The position numbers and the translations under genes were made by a program. The notes beneath the pieces are model-generated. The model was given only the letters and a program-made list of their open reading frames with translations. It was not told the origin of the DNA and did not search any database. Below are positions 42,480 to 55,342 of a DNA stretch of 64,000 bases, one piece after another (within the stretch, counting starts at the first letter, position 1; every line of letters starts with the position of its first letter). Origin of the DNA: Roridomyces roridus (taxonomy: Eukaryota; Basidiomycota; Agaricomycetes; Agaricales; Mycenaceae); assembly GCA_029378245.1 (NCBI GenBank), contig JARKIF010000037.1:310001-374000 (forward strand), given 5' to 3'.

Positions 42480-44340
42480 TCATTGATCGAGCATCAACAA
42501 GTTGGATTTGAATGGCTGTGTTGATCAGACCACTCTTGTCCTCTTCATGTATCGTTCATCCAACTCGCTCCGCTCTCTCGACCTCCGACTCGGATGCAAT
42601 TGTCTACACTCTCTCCTGACTGTCCGCCGGCTGGAAACGTCGCATGAGAGCTCCTGTCCCACGTCATGCGACTCCGAGCTAGGAATAAATACTTCCATTC
42701 ATGACCTCCTGCACCCTTATGGTCTAGATTCATCAGCGACATGATTTCCTGGCGACGAGTCCTCTCCCGAGTGGTCAGTCCCGCGCGCCGCGGCCCCTCC
42801 CTCGTTCCCCGAGTCCCATTTTCCCAAGGATCCTACTCCTTCCCGGCAATCCTGCGGCATGCCATCGACCGCAGAACTTATAAATCACTATTCACCGTAC
42901 GCACTCGGTCACGCTTTCCCCGCCCTGTGGCACGTCTTAGGGTCAAACTGATCTTCTTACCGACTGTCAAATGCGACTTAAACCAAGATGAAACAATAGA
43001 ATCGGAGCGGAAGGCTAACCTGGGAATCAGCAAGGGGTCTCACAGTTGATGAAAAATGGAGTCAAAGCGGCAGGCTCACTTTCATCGATCGAGCATCGAT
43101 CGAGCATCAATTTGATTTAGATGGGTTGATCATGATCCAATCATGATCAGACCACTCTTGTCCTCTTCCCTCACACCGGGGGCAAAGTAGGAGGCATGTC
43201 ATTTTGACATGCCTCGTATGCATGTGCCGACGCATGTGCCGACGCATGTCCCAACGGACAAGGAGAACCCTGGAGAACCATTCTGGGAGGTGTGACGGGT
43301 TTGCCGGGCGCGGCGCGGCGCGGCATTGCGACAGGTACAACTTGGCATGTATGTGACCTCAGTTAATACAATTTAGTTCATAGATGAGGAGGTGCAATCT
43401 TCCGTCCACGGGTGATGGCAGTCAGCCTGCGGATCAACACGAGTACCCGTTTTCTGAGGAGCCGGAAGCTAAGGCAAGCACCGCTCGGCATTCGAGTCTT
43501 TGGATCTGGATCAGCGTTGCCATTGATTCGGCCAACAGCCGGCAGCCTCGGGAAACCCTGGTCTTGATCATGGGTGTCGTGAGCATGGCAATTGGTTGTG
43601 TGGAATGGTTTCAAGTTGAAACTGAACAGGCCCTACGCTCCTTCAAATTTCAAACAACTCGATGCTCAACATGCCGTTCTCCCGAACTTCTCCCAACGCA
43701 ATCAATTCAATCCGATATAATTTGGGAAATTGCTCACCACCCCTGACACCTTTCTTCGAAGGGAATAACCACCGGATCAGCATCGGCAATCACTGGGTAT
43801 GATCATGACACCCCTTGTACTTTAGCAGCATGCGTGGAGACATGCGTTGAGACATGCATACGAGGCATGTCAAAACGACATGCGTCGGACTTTGCCCCCG
43901 GTGTCATGTATCGTTCATCCAACTGGCTGCTCACTCGACCTCGGACGTAATTTTCTACAAGATCCCCTGACCGTCCGCCGGCGAGCATGAGAGCTCCTGT
44001 CTCTTCCACGTCATGCTTGCTAGGAATAAATACCTCCATTCGTGCCCTCCTGCACCATTATGGTCTAGATTCATCGGAGACATGTTTTCCTGGCGACGAG
44101 TCTTCTCACTCGATGCGGCTCATCCTTCGCTCCCCGGCTCCCATTTTCCGGAACACTCCTACTCCTTCACAGCAATCCTGCGTCGGCCATCGACCACACA
44201 ACTTATGAATCGCTATTCACCTTACGCCCTCGGTCACACGCTTTCCCCGCCCTGTGGCACGTCTTCAGGGGAACCTGATTCATATCTTACGGACTGTCAA
44301 ATGCGACTTAAAACACCGTCGCCGTGCCACCGATTTCCCC
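42480..44340 (+). repeat. Tandem duplication upstream of the DUF6534 gene
   Basis: Unit 1 (42480-43050) and unit 2 (43060-43163 plus 43904-44310) share a series of words in order: ttcat-gatcgagcatc, gaccactcttgtcctcttc, atgtatcgttcatccaact, ctgaccgtccgccgg-like, gctaggaataaatac, tatggtctagattcatc, and atg-ttcctggcgacgagtc. Unit 2 is split by TIR element M2. Each unit keeps a 60-100-codon frame starting M-SWRRV, degenerate between copies and unrecognised. It may be an untranslated leader or promoter duplication, or the remains of a small gene. Confidence 0.7.
43173..43903. mobile_element. Palindrome-ended TIR element, copy M2
   Basis: Ends begin ACACCGGGGGCAAAGT and mirror each other over ~80 bp, including the GGCATGTC...GACATGCC palindrome and GCATGT words. 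The interior matches M1 (18516-19268) in inverse orientation: gtgattgccga, ttcccttcgaag and ggtgtgac-ggtttgcc blocks. The tandem unit at 42530-42560 supplies the continuous pre-insertion sequence (gtcctcttcatgtatcg). No transposase. Confidence 0.88.
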
Positions 44341-44344
44341 TCCC

Positions 44345-46030
44345 ATGTCCAGCCAAGACTCCTTAGTACGATTCTTCCTTGGCCCATGGGTGGGTATACC
44401 TCCAGTCTACCTGAAGACGACTGATGCGTGGAAACTGCTACTAGCTGATAGGCGGATGCCTGGAGCTCATACTTCTCGGTGTTTTGTGCTGCCAAGTGCG
44501 TTCCATCCACGCTTCCACTCGCTTCCGCTGAACAAAAATTAAACAGTTTGTAAATTATTACAACTGGTACCGAGACGACACTCGTCTTCTCAAGGCCACG
44601 GTGTTAGTTCTCTGCATCCTCAATTTGCTTAAATCCGCCGAATGCTTGTGTGTACCTTATCTTTCTGCTTCGAACGCCGCCGATACTTGCATTCCAGCGC
44701 GTCTTTGTGGGTATTCTTCATCATTCACTACGGAGACATCAATACTGCGCTGGAAATGAGCATCACAAGTGCGTGATCCCGATCACAAATAGATACAAAG
44801 CATCTCATTCTTCCTTCCCTTCTTCCTTCCTTCTTTCTTTCTGCTATCTGGCTAATATTTCTTTTCTTTTCTTCTCGGAAGCTTGGTGGGACACGGGAAA
44901 TCCGCTCATCGTGTGTAACACCTCCGCCCGCAGAGTCCTTATGTCTGATATCCACACAGGTTGCGATCCTCAACTTTTACGTGCAGTCCTACTTCTGCAC
45001 CCGACTATGGTCTGTCTGCCGGAAAGGGTGGATAGTCGCTCCGATTTTCTGCATCTTTTTGTTTGCCTTACTGGCAATGTGCGTCTGCGTATGTCGTCGG
45101 ACTTCTTCCTCCGCGCGGCGTTTGATCAACTATCCCAGACGTACTACATCAAAATCCTTGCAAATGAGCAAATCACCAACTGGTGTAAGGGCTCGTCTGT
45201 TGTGGCCTAACATCGACGACTGACATCTATTTCCACAGTCGCTGCGCATCTTGGTTCGGTGTTTGGTATACTACCCCTCCGGTTCCCATGACGCGCAAAC
45301 TCTGATTGAACGCCCACAGCCGGGGACACCCTTCTCACCACTGTCATGGCGTACCATCTCATCCAGAACAAAAAAGTAGCAATCAGCCCGCGAACTTCAG
45401 ACCTAGTCGAGTCCTTGATACGGCTGACATTTCAAACCGCCGCCCCCGCTGCTGTCATGTGCGTTCTCTTTCCTCCCTCTTCTGCACGCCCAACTTGACT
45501 GCAACTGCACAGCGCTCTGTGTAACCTCGTCTTCTCGCAAATGAACCGCACCAGCCGCCCACTCCTGGGCTACGTCGAGATTGCATTCAACCAGATTCTG
45601 CCCAAAGTTTATGCGATTTCGATGATGTATACTCTGAATCAGCGGAGGGCGTTGCGGCTCAAGATGTCTGGCAGTCGGAGTGGGAGTGGGACGGGGAGCG
45701 ATGGACCGTCGTTTGCTGTACGCAGGCCCGGGCCTACAAGGTCGAATGTGCGTATCCTGCTTCTCCTCTCGCCTTTTTCCCTGGTTGATCGGTCTGCATA
45801 TTGATGCAAATAGAAGGACGACGACATTGAGCTCGGCAGAATTGAGGTGCAGACTGAGACGACGCGGCGTGTCGATGTGGGTGTACCTTTCCTCCTTTCC
45901 TTCCTTAGGTACCCCTAGTTGAATGCCCCTCGCTTAGGTCACTGGCATGTTCGCGGCGCCCGCTTCGACGCACTCGACGCACTCGATGGAAGATGCCAAG
46001 TTGGGATTGACTCAGGAGCAGCCGAGTTGA
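44345..46030 (+). CDS. DUF6534-type multi-pass membrane protein
   Basis: ATG at 44345 (MSSQDSLVRFFLGPW). Exons can be read as GGCLELILLGVLCCQ; FVNYYNWYRDDTRLLKATVL, then VLCILNLLKSA; a segment with WDTGNPLIV; VAILNFYVQSYFCTRLW, then GWIVAPIFCIFLFALLAMC; and AYHLIQNKKVAISPRTSDLV, then ESLIRLTFQTAAPAAVMALC. The end is YVEIAFNQILPKVYAISMMY, then TLNQRRALR, and a hydrophilic tail with DDDIELGRIEVQTETTRR and a stop at 46028. The block around NQILPKVYAISMMYTLNQRR is the DUF6534 signature of agaricomycete membrane proteins. Function unknown. It lies directly downstream of the duplicated region holding TIR element M2. Confidence 0.78.
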
Positions 46031-46167
46031 GGGGTATAATCGTTACGTTATTGTCATTTGAACAGGGTCTCGCCGCGGCGTGGACCGGTCACACTGTGTG
46101 TACCAAATAGAATTATCCCTCGCCGTCTCGGGTGTAAGTATGGGGAATTGATGTATGTAAGTATGTA

Positions 46168-46938
46168 GGATAATTCTATTGAGAAGCCCGGGGTGCACGC
46201 AGAAACCCCCCGTATATAGAAGCCCCAAATTTGTAAAATATTCTGAGGGGGGTTTCTTCGATTGGATCAATTTTGATCGGCAACTCTGCCGCCAGCGGCA
46301 TGTCTCGGCATGGCATACCAATTCTACTCATGAGTCCAAACACCGTAGTCCATGTTAATTCTTTTTGTATGTAGGTAAGTAACACTGGATGATTGTCGTG
46401 ATGCTCCTGATCATAGAGGGAGGAGTTGCGACCCAAGAGGTTGGCATGGCTCGGGCGGGCGCGTTGATGGCGCATCAGTCGCGCGTCGGCTCCTCCCTGC
46501 AGCCTTACCTGCTGTCACAGCACTTGTGACGACTCTGTTTTTAATCATCGTACTATGCTGTTGGCAAGCCAGGAAAGAATAAAAAAAGAGACTTGAAGGT
46601 ATGCCAGTGTCTCAGCCATCACGGATTCAATGAGTCTGCGCCGTTGAGTCTGCGACGTGCGTCGCCCAGGGCTCATCAATCGTCTCGGCTCTCAATTGAG
46701 TCTTAGACGTACATACTTGCACGGGGCACATCTTGCTCTCGAGACTTGAAACATCCATATGAGGATCTTGTTAATGCCGACTGAGAGGTCCAATGGCCTG
46801 TTCGGCAACTTTCGGCATGCGCAGCCACATCAAAGTTTGCCACACCGCTGCCGAAACTCACAGCCCGGGTTTCCATGTAGAATCTATTTTTAACTGGGGG
46901 TTTCTGCCCGCAACCGGGGTTTCTCAATAGAATTATCC
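46168..46938. mobile_element. 771-bp TIR element with 9-bp target duplication
   Basis: Both ends begin GGATAATTCTATTGAGAA (46168 onward; reverse complement ending 46938) and stay similar for ~43 bp, to a run of C. AAGTATGTA flanks both sides perfectly (46159-46167 and 46939-46947). A 9-bp TSD is typical of Mutator-like elements (established knowledge), so I call it MULE-like and non-autonomous; no transposase frame is seen. Confidence 0.9.
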
Positions 46939-46947
46939 AAGTATGTA

Positions 46948-47560
46948 TGAAGATCTGTGAATCTTCGCGTACATGATTCGACATTCGAACGGTGAAATTG
47001 ATCCCAACGCATTCAACGCTCTCGACTCCGAGTATGTCAGGCCAGGCAAGCCGTGACACCTACAATCCCGACCTTCCGCGTGGCACTGATTGAGATCCCG
47101 CGCAGACCCCGGCGGAGAACAGACCGGGATCCCAAAATACCTTTCCCCTGTACCTGATCGCCCTGTTCTCCGCCACATCCACTTCCTTGGCGGGCCCCGA
47201 GTATTCAAAGCTCGACATTCGTCCAGGTACATTGTGGGGCCACAGCCCCGTCAGGTAATGCACTAGCACCAAACTGGAACTTTGTTCTCACTCATATTTG
47301 CCGACCGTTGCTGATGTCTCGGACATGCGATTTTGGCGGACATCGGCAGGCTAGCCGGGGCGTGCCGATCGCTGCCGGCTCTTGCCAAAGCATCGGCACA
47401 CCTCGGCGGACTCGAATGGTCCTTTGCAGTGTTTCATTACGCTCAGGGCCGCAAAACGTAAGTTGAGCACATCTTTCTCGTAAGCCTCGGACTCGATGAC
47501 TTGCGCGGCAGCTTTAAGAAGCACATAAGAGGGCGTCGTACATCCGACGGCTCCCCAGCA
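46948..47560. other. Intergenic 5' flank of the GMC gene
   Basis: No gene is seen. An aataggggac-free, mixed sequence with a ctttaagaag stretch ~50 bp before the ATG may act as a weak TATA-like element. Confidence 0.35.
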
Positions 47561-49891
47561 ATGCTCGCCCCCACATTGACCGTTCTCTCGCTCTTCAGTA
47601 CCGTCGGCCTCTGCAAGCTATACGAGAACGTCGCTGAGCTACCGACGCTTCAATATGATTTTGTCATCGTCGGAGGTATGTCCGTTCCGCATAGCAATAC
47701 TTCTTACAATTCAAAATCTATTTGCAGGAGGGACTGCGGGGAACGTACTGGCTTCCCGTCTGACGGAGAACAACAAGGTATCAGTCCTGGTACTTGAGGC
47801 CGGACCCACGTGAGATTCTGTTCAATTCCTCTTTCGGCACGAATAAGCCCGCCGCAGGAGCATTGGGGCGTTGGTGTCGGAAGTGCCATTCTTCGCCCAG
47901 CAAGTTTCAACCACCGACACAGAATTCAGCTGGAGTTCGTATTCATCGTATTCATCTCTTGGGTCGGAACCTTTTGTCCTGATGAGTTGGCTCAGATTAC
48001 ACTACAACCCCGCAGGTGGGAGCGAATGGGGTTGCGTTCCCATTCCTACGAGGTTACATGCTTGGAGGATGTAGTGCGCACAGTCCGTATCTCCTCGCAT
48101 TGCCCCGAAGCACCGACTGAATCCGGTGCAGATGGGCTGGCTTATACCAGAGGTGCCGCTTCGGATTTCGATCGCTATGCGAATCTCACAGGAGACGACG
48201 GCTGGTCTTGGAATAACATGCTACCTTACTTCCTCAAGGTCCGTCCCGGGATCACTCACGCAGAGGCGGACTCTGAGATGATCCACAGAATGAGAAATGG
48301 TCCGCACCAGCAGACAACCACGACACCAAAGGGCAATTCAACCCTGCTTTTCATGGAACGCAGGGTCCGATCGATGTCAGCGTCCGCGGGTATCCATGGT
48401 CCGAGTTCGAAGGACATGTGCTGCAAACGACCAAGGAGCTTTCCGAGGAGTTCCCCTTTCAAGAAGATTACAACGCCGGCACGCCGTTGGGAATTGGTGA
48501 GTCTCCACGATCTTTGCATAAACCGACTATAAAAATGGCCAGGTTGGATGCAGTTCACTATTGGCGGTGGTCAGCGAAGCTCGTCGGCCACGGGATATCT
48601 GACTTCAAGCGTCCTCTCCCGCCCCAATCTCCACGTCCTGCTACACGCACAGGTTTCGAAACTGGTCAATCCGGTTCAGAGTCGGGTGGCACCCAGTGAG
48701 CCTCTGACCTTCCAAGGCGTTCAATTCCGATTTGGTGCGTCTTCCTTGTCTTGCAGCGATGCTTTCGGCCCTCATCTTGGACATAGGAAACTCACTATTC
48801 GTCGCCAACGCAACTAAAGAGATTATTCTTTCTGCGGGCCCCGTCGGCTCTCCCTCCATATTACAACATTCAGGCGTCGGAGATGCAACCATACTCAAGA
48901 GGCTCGGAATCCCCACTGTCCTCAACCTCCCGAGTGTAGGCAAGAATGCCTCCGAGCACGCCTACTCGGGTCTCAGCTGGGCAGTCAATTCCAACCAGAC
49001 CGTCGAATCACTCTTCCAGAATCCCGCGCTCTACGACCAGGCATTCGCCCAGTGGAATAAGACTAAGACTGGGCCATTTGTGGATACGTCTCCGGGGACG
49101 ATGGTAGGGTGGCTTCGCCTCGCTCCAGACTCGCCTGCCTTCAAGGTCCATGCGGACCCTTCACCCGGACCTGACGCGCCGCATTTCGAAGTGCTATTCC
49201 AGGTCTGTATTTTGCAACATATTTTAGCTTTGAATTCAATCTCACGGTTTCAACTCGAAAGCCATTCGGATTAGACATCTTCGGACCAGGTCCGTACTCG
49301 CCCACGATCTCTCTCGTACTGGCTATGGTCAGCCCCGTCAGTCGTACGTATCCACACCATCACTTCGTCTTGGTTTGTTCACTCACACTGTTTCAGGCGG
49401 CTCGGTTCTCATCAACAGCACCGACCCCTTCTCAGCACCTCTCATCGACCCCGGACTCCTCTCCAACGACTTCGACGCCCTCGCCATGGCCGAAGGGTTG
49501 CAACTCCTCCTCAAATTCGTCGGAGCCCCAAATTGGAAGGAGAACCGCTACCTCGGCGCCCCGTCCGTCGACATTGCCTCGATGACACCAGACGAAGTGG
49601 TGGCTTACGTCCGGGGCGCTTCGGGGCCAGGATATCATTTGGTTGGGACGCTAGGGATGTCGCCTCAAGGCGCGCCGTATGGTTGTGTTGATCCGGACCT
49701 CAAGGTTAAGGGATTCGCTGGGTTGCGTGTTGTCGATGCGTCGGTGCTTGTGAGTTGGAATTCTTTCTCTGGAAAAAAACAACGTCGCTGACGGATTATA
49801 GCCTATTGTTCCAGCAGCGCATACGCAGGCGGCGACATACGTTGTTGCAGAGCGGGCTGCCGATCTGATTAAGCAACAGTGGGGACTGTAG
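47561..49891 (+). CDS. Secreted GMC oxidoreductase (aryl-alcohol-oxidase-like)
   Basis: The ATG at 47561 opens a signal peptide (MLAPTLTVLSLFSTVGLCKL). A multi-exon gene with the FAD dinucleotide motif DFVIVGGGTAGNVLASRL, then SVLVLEAGPT; the GYMLGGCSAHS region; YTRGAASDFDRYANLTGDDG, then WSWNNMLPYFLK; the GMC signature ILSAGPVGSPSILQHSGVGD; and the C-terminal catalytic stretch GYHLVGTLGMSPQGAPYGCV (active His), then VVDASVLPIVPAAHTQAATY (second His). The stop is TAG at 49889. The family oxidises aryl alcohols or related compounds to aldehydes and makes H2O2, supporting lignocellulose peroxidases. Several introns are short; a stop-containing stretch at 48090-48128 is read as intron. It looks intact. 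A related relic lies at 30006. Confidence 0.82.
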
Positions 49892-49944
49892 AGTGGTATA
49901 ATTATATATGGGACACATGGAACGGAATATCCAATGGAATTTAT

Positions 49945-52260
49945 CTATATCTTATAGACGCGGAGGCCCGTCGACAGGAAGTAACACTCCATAACGCAAC
50001 TCAAAGACATTCTCCTCGGGGGCTGAGTTGGAAATCCAATCAATAAACGAAAAGCCCATCTTTGAATGACCGCACCGTGGACAAAGGTCGTTTGACTCTC
50101 TCCCGACAGCTCCTCGAGTGACTTTCCTTTCGTCTCGGGCACGAATATCGTCGCCACGCCACCCACAGCCATGAACGCCGCAAGGATCTCAAAACTACGC
50201 AACACATATGGTCAGCCGAACGAGCAAAGTAGATCAGACGTACGAATGACCCATGAACTTCTCGGGATCATTTATGGGGTCCACGGTATAGAAGAACATG
50301 ATCTGCGCCACGATTGCACCCAACTTGCCTGTCGCTGCGCAGATGCCATGCGCTGTCGACCGATACCGTGTCGGGAATATCTCGCCTGGTAGACATTATA
50401 AGTTTGGAGAGCAGCTGCGGATCTGGATCGTGGCCTACCGGGTATAATGAAACTCGTCGTATTGGCACCAAAGTTTTGAAAGATGTTGGATAAGCAGAAT
50501 AGGAAGAAGAAGAAATCCGCTCTGGGCGTGTGCCCTCGTGCGCGCGCGTCTTGATTGAACGGGATGAGTTTGTTGAACGATGTGCCTGCCGTCCCGTCAG
50601 CTTTGACTCAAAAAAAGAAAGAACAGCAGCACAGACCCATAATGATGAAAAGCACTGTAAGCACACCGAAGCTCAGCCATTGTATCGGTTTACGGCCGAT
50701 CTTGTCGATGAGGAGGAAGCAGAAGATGAAGCCCGGGATGAGACCTCCAGCCGCGAGGATGATGCTTCCGATACACAACTGCCTTAATGTCTGGTACACA
50801 TCCTCGGTGTCAGTGTATCCGATGCCCTCGAGAATGGCGGACGAGTTGAATTGCAGTGTGTAAAAGGCCACCTGTGAACAGAATTAATCGGACAGCCTCG
50901 TCTCGGAAGGCAACGCACGTCAATGCAGAACCACGAAATCGCCGCTCCACACAACATTTTCAGGTTCTCCCGGCGTCCAAAATACCGGAAGAAATCTTCC
51001 CGCGTGGCTTCTGGTGCGACGGCACGCTGTTGTACGGTCTGATCCGTCGGCTCTTGCCCATTCAGCGCAGCAGTAATCTCAGTCTGCGCACGCAAGACGT
51101 TGCGCTCGACATCCAGCGTAAAACGTGTCGTCTCGGGCACAGTCAGGCGGAAGTAGAGTGCCAGGACCGCAGGAATGGCACCGATTCCGATGAGGAGACG
51201 CCAGAGGAAGTCGACGTGATTCACCGCATTCACACCCGGGCAAACGGTCGAGGAAGTGTGATCAAGAGCAGCGGTGAGGGATGTTGCGAAGCTGCAGTTG
51301 CAATTTGGAGAGGTGTAGCCGATACTCGTGGAGACGTAGGGAAAGTCTCGATCAATTTGAGTCTTGTATGCTGAAGTGACGACGAGTGCTACAATGGATG
51401 CGGCTGCAGAGAGGACGTCATTATAGAAAGCGCCGAGGACTGCAAGGAGCACGCACCTAGAGTCCCGAATCCCTGCATTGAAAACACCGTCGTGATCATC
51501 CGTCCGCGTATACGGGTCGCTGCGAATTCAGACGCAATAGTCGCGCTCAACGGATAATCTCCGCCCAGCCCGAACCCAACAATGAGCCGCCACAGGGTGA
51601 GCATGTTGAGGATCTTGATTGCATTTCCTCCGCCTGCCGTGGCCTGACCAAACGTCGCGCAGATCATGACGATCAGCTCGACACCGTCTGTGAAGGGATT
51701 TAGGACAAGACAGCCTCGAGAACAAGACGGGTGACGTACACATGGCCTTCCGTCCATATATATCCGCAAGCCACCCAAAAAACAATTGCCCAAAAAGGGT
51801 CCCAATTGGGGTGGCGATCTTGAGTCCGAGGTTCTCGTTCCGACTCAGCATAGGTCGGCCTTCAGAGGAATGAGTTTGAAACGAAGGAATGTACGGTTGC
51901 GCGCACAGTTCCGATCTGGTACGGTCCCATATACGTAGCCCAGCATGATGGAGGCGAGATTAATCGCAAAAAGGTCGTACCTAACCAGCAGGATGAAAAT
52001 CACAGCGACCGCCGACTGAGTACACTCACGCGTCGGTGAAAAAACCGATCCCGGCTACAATGACGACCTTGACATGAAAGAAGCTGGAGAAGACTCGTCA
52101 GTTCAGCCGGGGAGAGCTCGAAGGGGACTCACCTGAAAGCCGCATTATCCACATCATTCAGCGCAGCGACACGATGTTGATTGAGAATCGCGGTACCCTC
52201 TCGATTGTCGGGTTTCGTGCTGTTGGTGCTCACCGAGGCGGCGTCATTGGCGGTAGCCAT
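49945..52260 (-). CDS. MFS inorganic phosphate transporter, PHO84-like
   Basis: The ATG at 52260 opens MATANDAASVSTNSTKPDNR. Blocks in order: FFHVKVVIVAGIGFFTDAYD, then LFAINLASIMLGYVYG (helix 1 with the family's FFTDAYDLF-type motif); KIATPIGTLFGQLFFGWLAD, then IYGRKAMYGVEL (MFS motif A); WRLIVGFGLGGDYPLSATIA, then SEFAATRIRGRM; a long central loop with FTLDVERNVLRAQTEI; AFYTLQFNSSAIL; LLIDKIGRKPIQ (second-half motif A); TSFIIPGEIFPTRYRSTAHG; and VPETKGKSLEEL. These match H+/phosphate symporters of the PHS family in the plasma membrane. Introns are short throughout. The tail after SLEELSGES is longer than usual and may hide a final intron, so the stop position is the least certain part. Confidence 0.85.
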
Positions 52261-52664
52261 GGGGGAGGCAAATTATGGGGGGTCAGACGTGGCAGAAAGC
52301 AATAGCGAGTCAATTAAGCCTTGACAGGACCCAGGCACTGGTTGTGACGCCGCTGCCGCATCAGAGATGCCCCTGGAAAGCTGTAGACTACATCCGCCAC
52401 AAACTGCTGTGCGTCCAAAGTAAGTACGATGGCTTGAGCTTGCATTTGAGTGCGAAGAGCGAGCGATCGAGGTCAAAAACTAGCACAGAGTCCGGGTCGT
52501 GGATTGACATGATGGTGGTCACAGAAGAAAGGCGTTTTGATGAACTGATCGGATCGAAGCACCGAACTCACGTGAGCAGAACAGCCAGTTTTCCATCCAT
52601 TGCAATTATGAGTATGCGTAGACACGGCTGGCGCGAGACGAAAATTTGTCCAAATGGCAAAAAC

Positions 52665-55274
52665 TCACAACGCCCCATAAACCACCCTCCCATCCACAAC
52701 CGTCGCCAACACCCTCGTGTTCAGCACATCCCTCGCCTCAATCTCCATGATATCGCGCTCCAGAACCACGAAATCCGCAAACTTGCCCACTTCGAGTGAT
52801 CCCAGTTGCGTTTCTGTGAACGAGGCATATGCAGGGTCGATCGTCATTCCTACGGGGCGTAAACCGAAAGACAAAGGGAGGGAGGGAAAATAAGAAGTAC
52901 CTCGTAAAGCTTCTATCCTTGTAAGCCTTTCTTCCGGGAACCTACCCATCAATCTCAACTCAAGATTCCAAGAAATTGAAGGCATTATACACACCAGCCA
53001 TCAGGCCCATGCGGTGAATTACCGTCAAACGAAACCCGCGTGATAGCAGCATAAAAACCAGTGAGTGGGTTCATATCTTCTACCGGGAAATCAGATCCGA
53101 GGGTGATCTTCGCGCCGCTGGAGAGAAGGGAGCGGAAGGCGTAGAGGCCCTTGACGCGCTCGGGGCCCTAATTAATTGACTGTCGGAATAAATAGTGCTG
53201 GTGTTGTGAGAGTAACATACCAAGCGATCTTCAGCATACCACATGTCGCTGATGCTATTGGGTTTCCAGGTTAGATTCGGAAGCGGAGGGAAAGTAGAGA
53301 GGAGGTAACGTACGCATGTGTGGGCTGCACGCTTGCAATCACTGGCAACAAGAGTTGGCCGCAACATCGCACGAAACAGGAGACAACACACCTCCAAGCT
53401 TCCCGAGGCGCTCCATATCTTCCCTTGTCATGAGCTGCGCATGCTCCAATCGTGGACGCAGCGCCGTGACATTGACACCCTCGAGCGCTGCTTCAAATGC
53501 GTCAAGCACGATTCCATTCGCGCGGTCCCCGATAGCGTGTACGTTCTGAGATTCATCAACAATTTATGCAGTTATGAAGCGGGAGTTCCGTACCACTTGC
53601 CACCCATCCCGCAAGAACCAAGGTATGAATTCAAACAGGACTTCTGGATCGAGGAGCATGAATCCTCGAGTGTGGGGATGATCTGCGTACGGTTCGTGCA
53701 GCTGGATAACCTTGTTAACAGGTGAAATCCGGGGTTTAGAATCCCACACATACCGCAGAGCCGCCCGTGCGAAGTGCACCTAGATTACTTCTTGTCAGAC
53801 TCAAGCACCGAGAAAACAAATCGGGACGTATGCGAACCATCTGCAAAGATCTTGACGCTGCGCGCTGTGAGTCGGCCATTCGCCACACCAACGAAAGGTC
53901 TGGTCGAGTTCCCCCAATACGACGATGTCGTGTTGAACGCCCTCATAGCGTAGATGCGAATCTACCAAAGGTCAAGTGAGCTGCCACCTGTAAACCGCCC
54001 AGACTTACAGGAATGTCAACGCCGTTCTCAGCTTGCCTGTATCCCAAGCTTGAACGACTTATTTTTTTTGCGACACGACGAAAGACGCACCGAATGAAAA
54101 ACTCCATCGACTCGGGATCCAAGCCCGCATCATGCACCGAAGTAAGCCCATACGCAAGTGCATCATTCACAGCTCTCGTAAATCTCGAAACCTGCTCCGC
54201 CTCCGTCAACGGCGCTTCGTACAGTAGGTCTTGTGCTTTATCGAGGAACACGCCTGGGGACTCGTCAACCGAGGATAATATTGGAAAGCAGGGCACTCCC
54301 CACTAGGTACACCCATCTGCTCATCCATCACGACGACGCCACCGTCGATTGTAGTACTCTCCACCGGCGGGCTCAACTCGAGCACACGCCTCGATACCCA
54401 CTTTGCATGACAATCCTTCGACTGCAATATCACAGGGCGTCCACGTATGATGTCGTCCGCTTCGAGATCGGCCTAGTACACAATGAATTAGTGGGCGCTT
54501 AATAGAAGGCAGGCGGAGCGTGTGGAATGGAATTCGCCATGCGAAAAGTTCTAGAGAGACAAGGACGCACGGCTGTAGGCCACGCCTCACCGGGCCAACT
54601 CGTATGATCCCACCCTCCCCCGCGGATGAATGCTTCGGGATTGTTGAGGATTGAAGGGTTGCTGAGGATGTATTCGCGTACACGAGCGACGGTATCTGAC
54701 GGGATAAATCTGGTTTACAAAGAGCATGGACGGACGAGGGAAACTGACCGTTAACTGTATTTGTCCCTTCGAGAGGAAGCTGCTTGCTGGCGCCGTATTC
54801 CAGGAGATGGCCATGTGAATCTGTAGATAATCACATGTATATCGGATGTCAGTGAAAAGAACAAAACGTACCACTCAGGCCAGGGACGACGATAGCATCT
54901 GTCGGGATGAAGCGGATAGCAACGTTGGGTATCGTTTGGATTTCCGCTGACGGACAGGGTGATTAACGGTGGCGCCAGAGCGGATGTGACTGACTGCCAC
55001 GTACCCAGCGATCCAGTTTGCACGATATACGAGTCCCTGATGACGAGACACTCGACTCGTGAATTTGTGGCGTCGACCGTATATACGGCCTGATGGTGCG
55101 AGCACACCGCGTAGTAGTTGGACGGCAGAGCAGGGGTTCCCCACCCCATGTAGAACGCCAATGCCAGGACGATGGCTGACACGCCCACCATCGCCACCGC
55201 CGTGGATCTGGGCGCGATCGGAGTCTTTTCTCGAGTATCGGAGGCGGATGAGGTGGAGGATGATTCTGTCATTG
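52665..55274 (-). CDS. Membrane-anchored amidohydrolase, YtcJ-like (Amidohydro_3)
   Basis: The ATG at 55274 opens [16 protein letters not shown], a short cytosolic tail, then a single transmembrane anchor ([19 protein letters not shown]). The amidohydrolase barrel follows: [40 protein letters not shown] with the metal-binding Hx[96 protein letters not shown] (second metal His); [25 protein letters not shown] (catalytic Asp); and [20 protein letters not shown], then VVLERDI at the end, stop at 52665. There are more than ten exons. The family hydrolyses amides or ring amides; the substrate is unknown. It is ~400 bp upstream of, and in the same direction as, the phosphate transporter gene. Confidence 0.85.
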
Positions 55275-55342
55275 TACAGAAGTCGAAAACTTGGGGGAGA
55301 TGGTGGTGGTGAGGAAGAAAAGATTGGGGGAGATCAGGTGCC

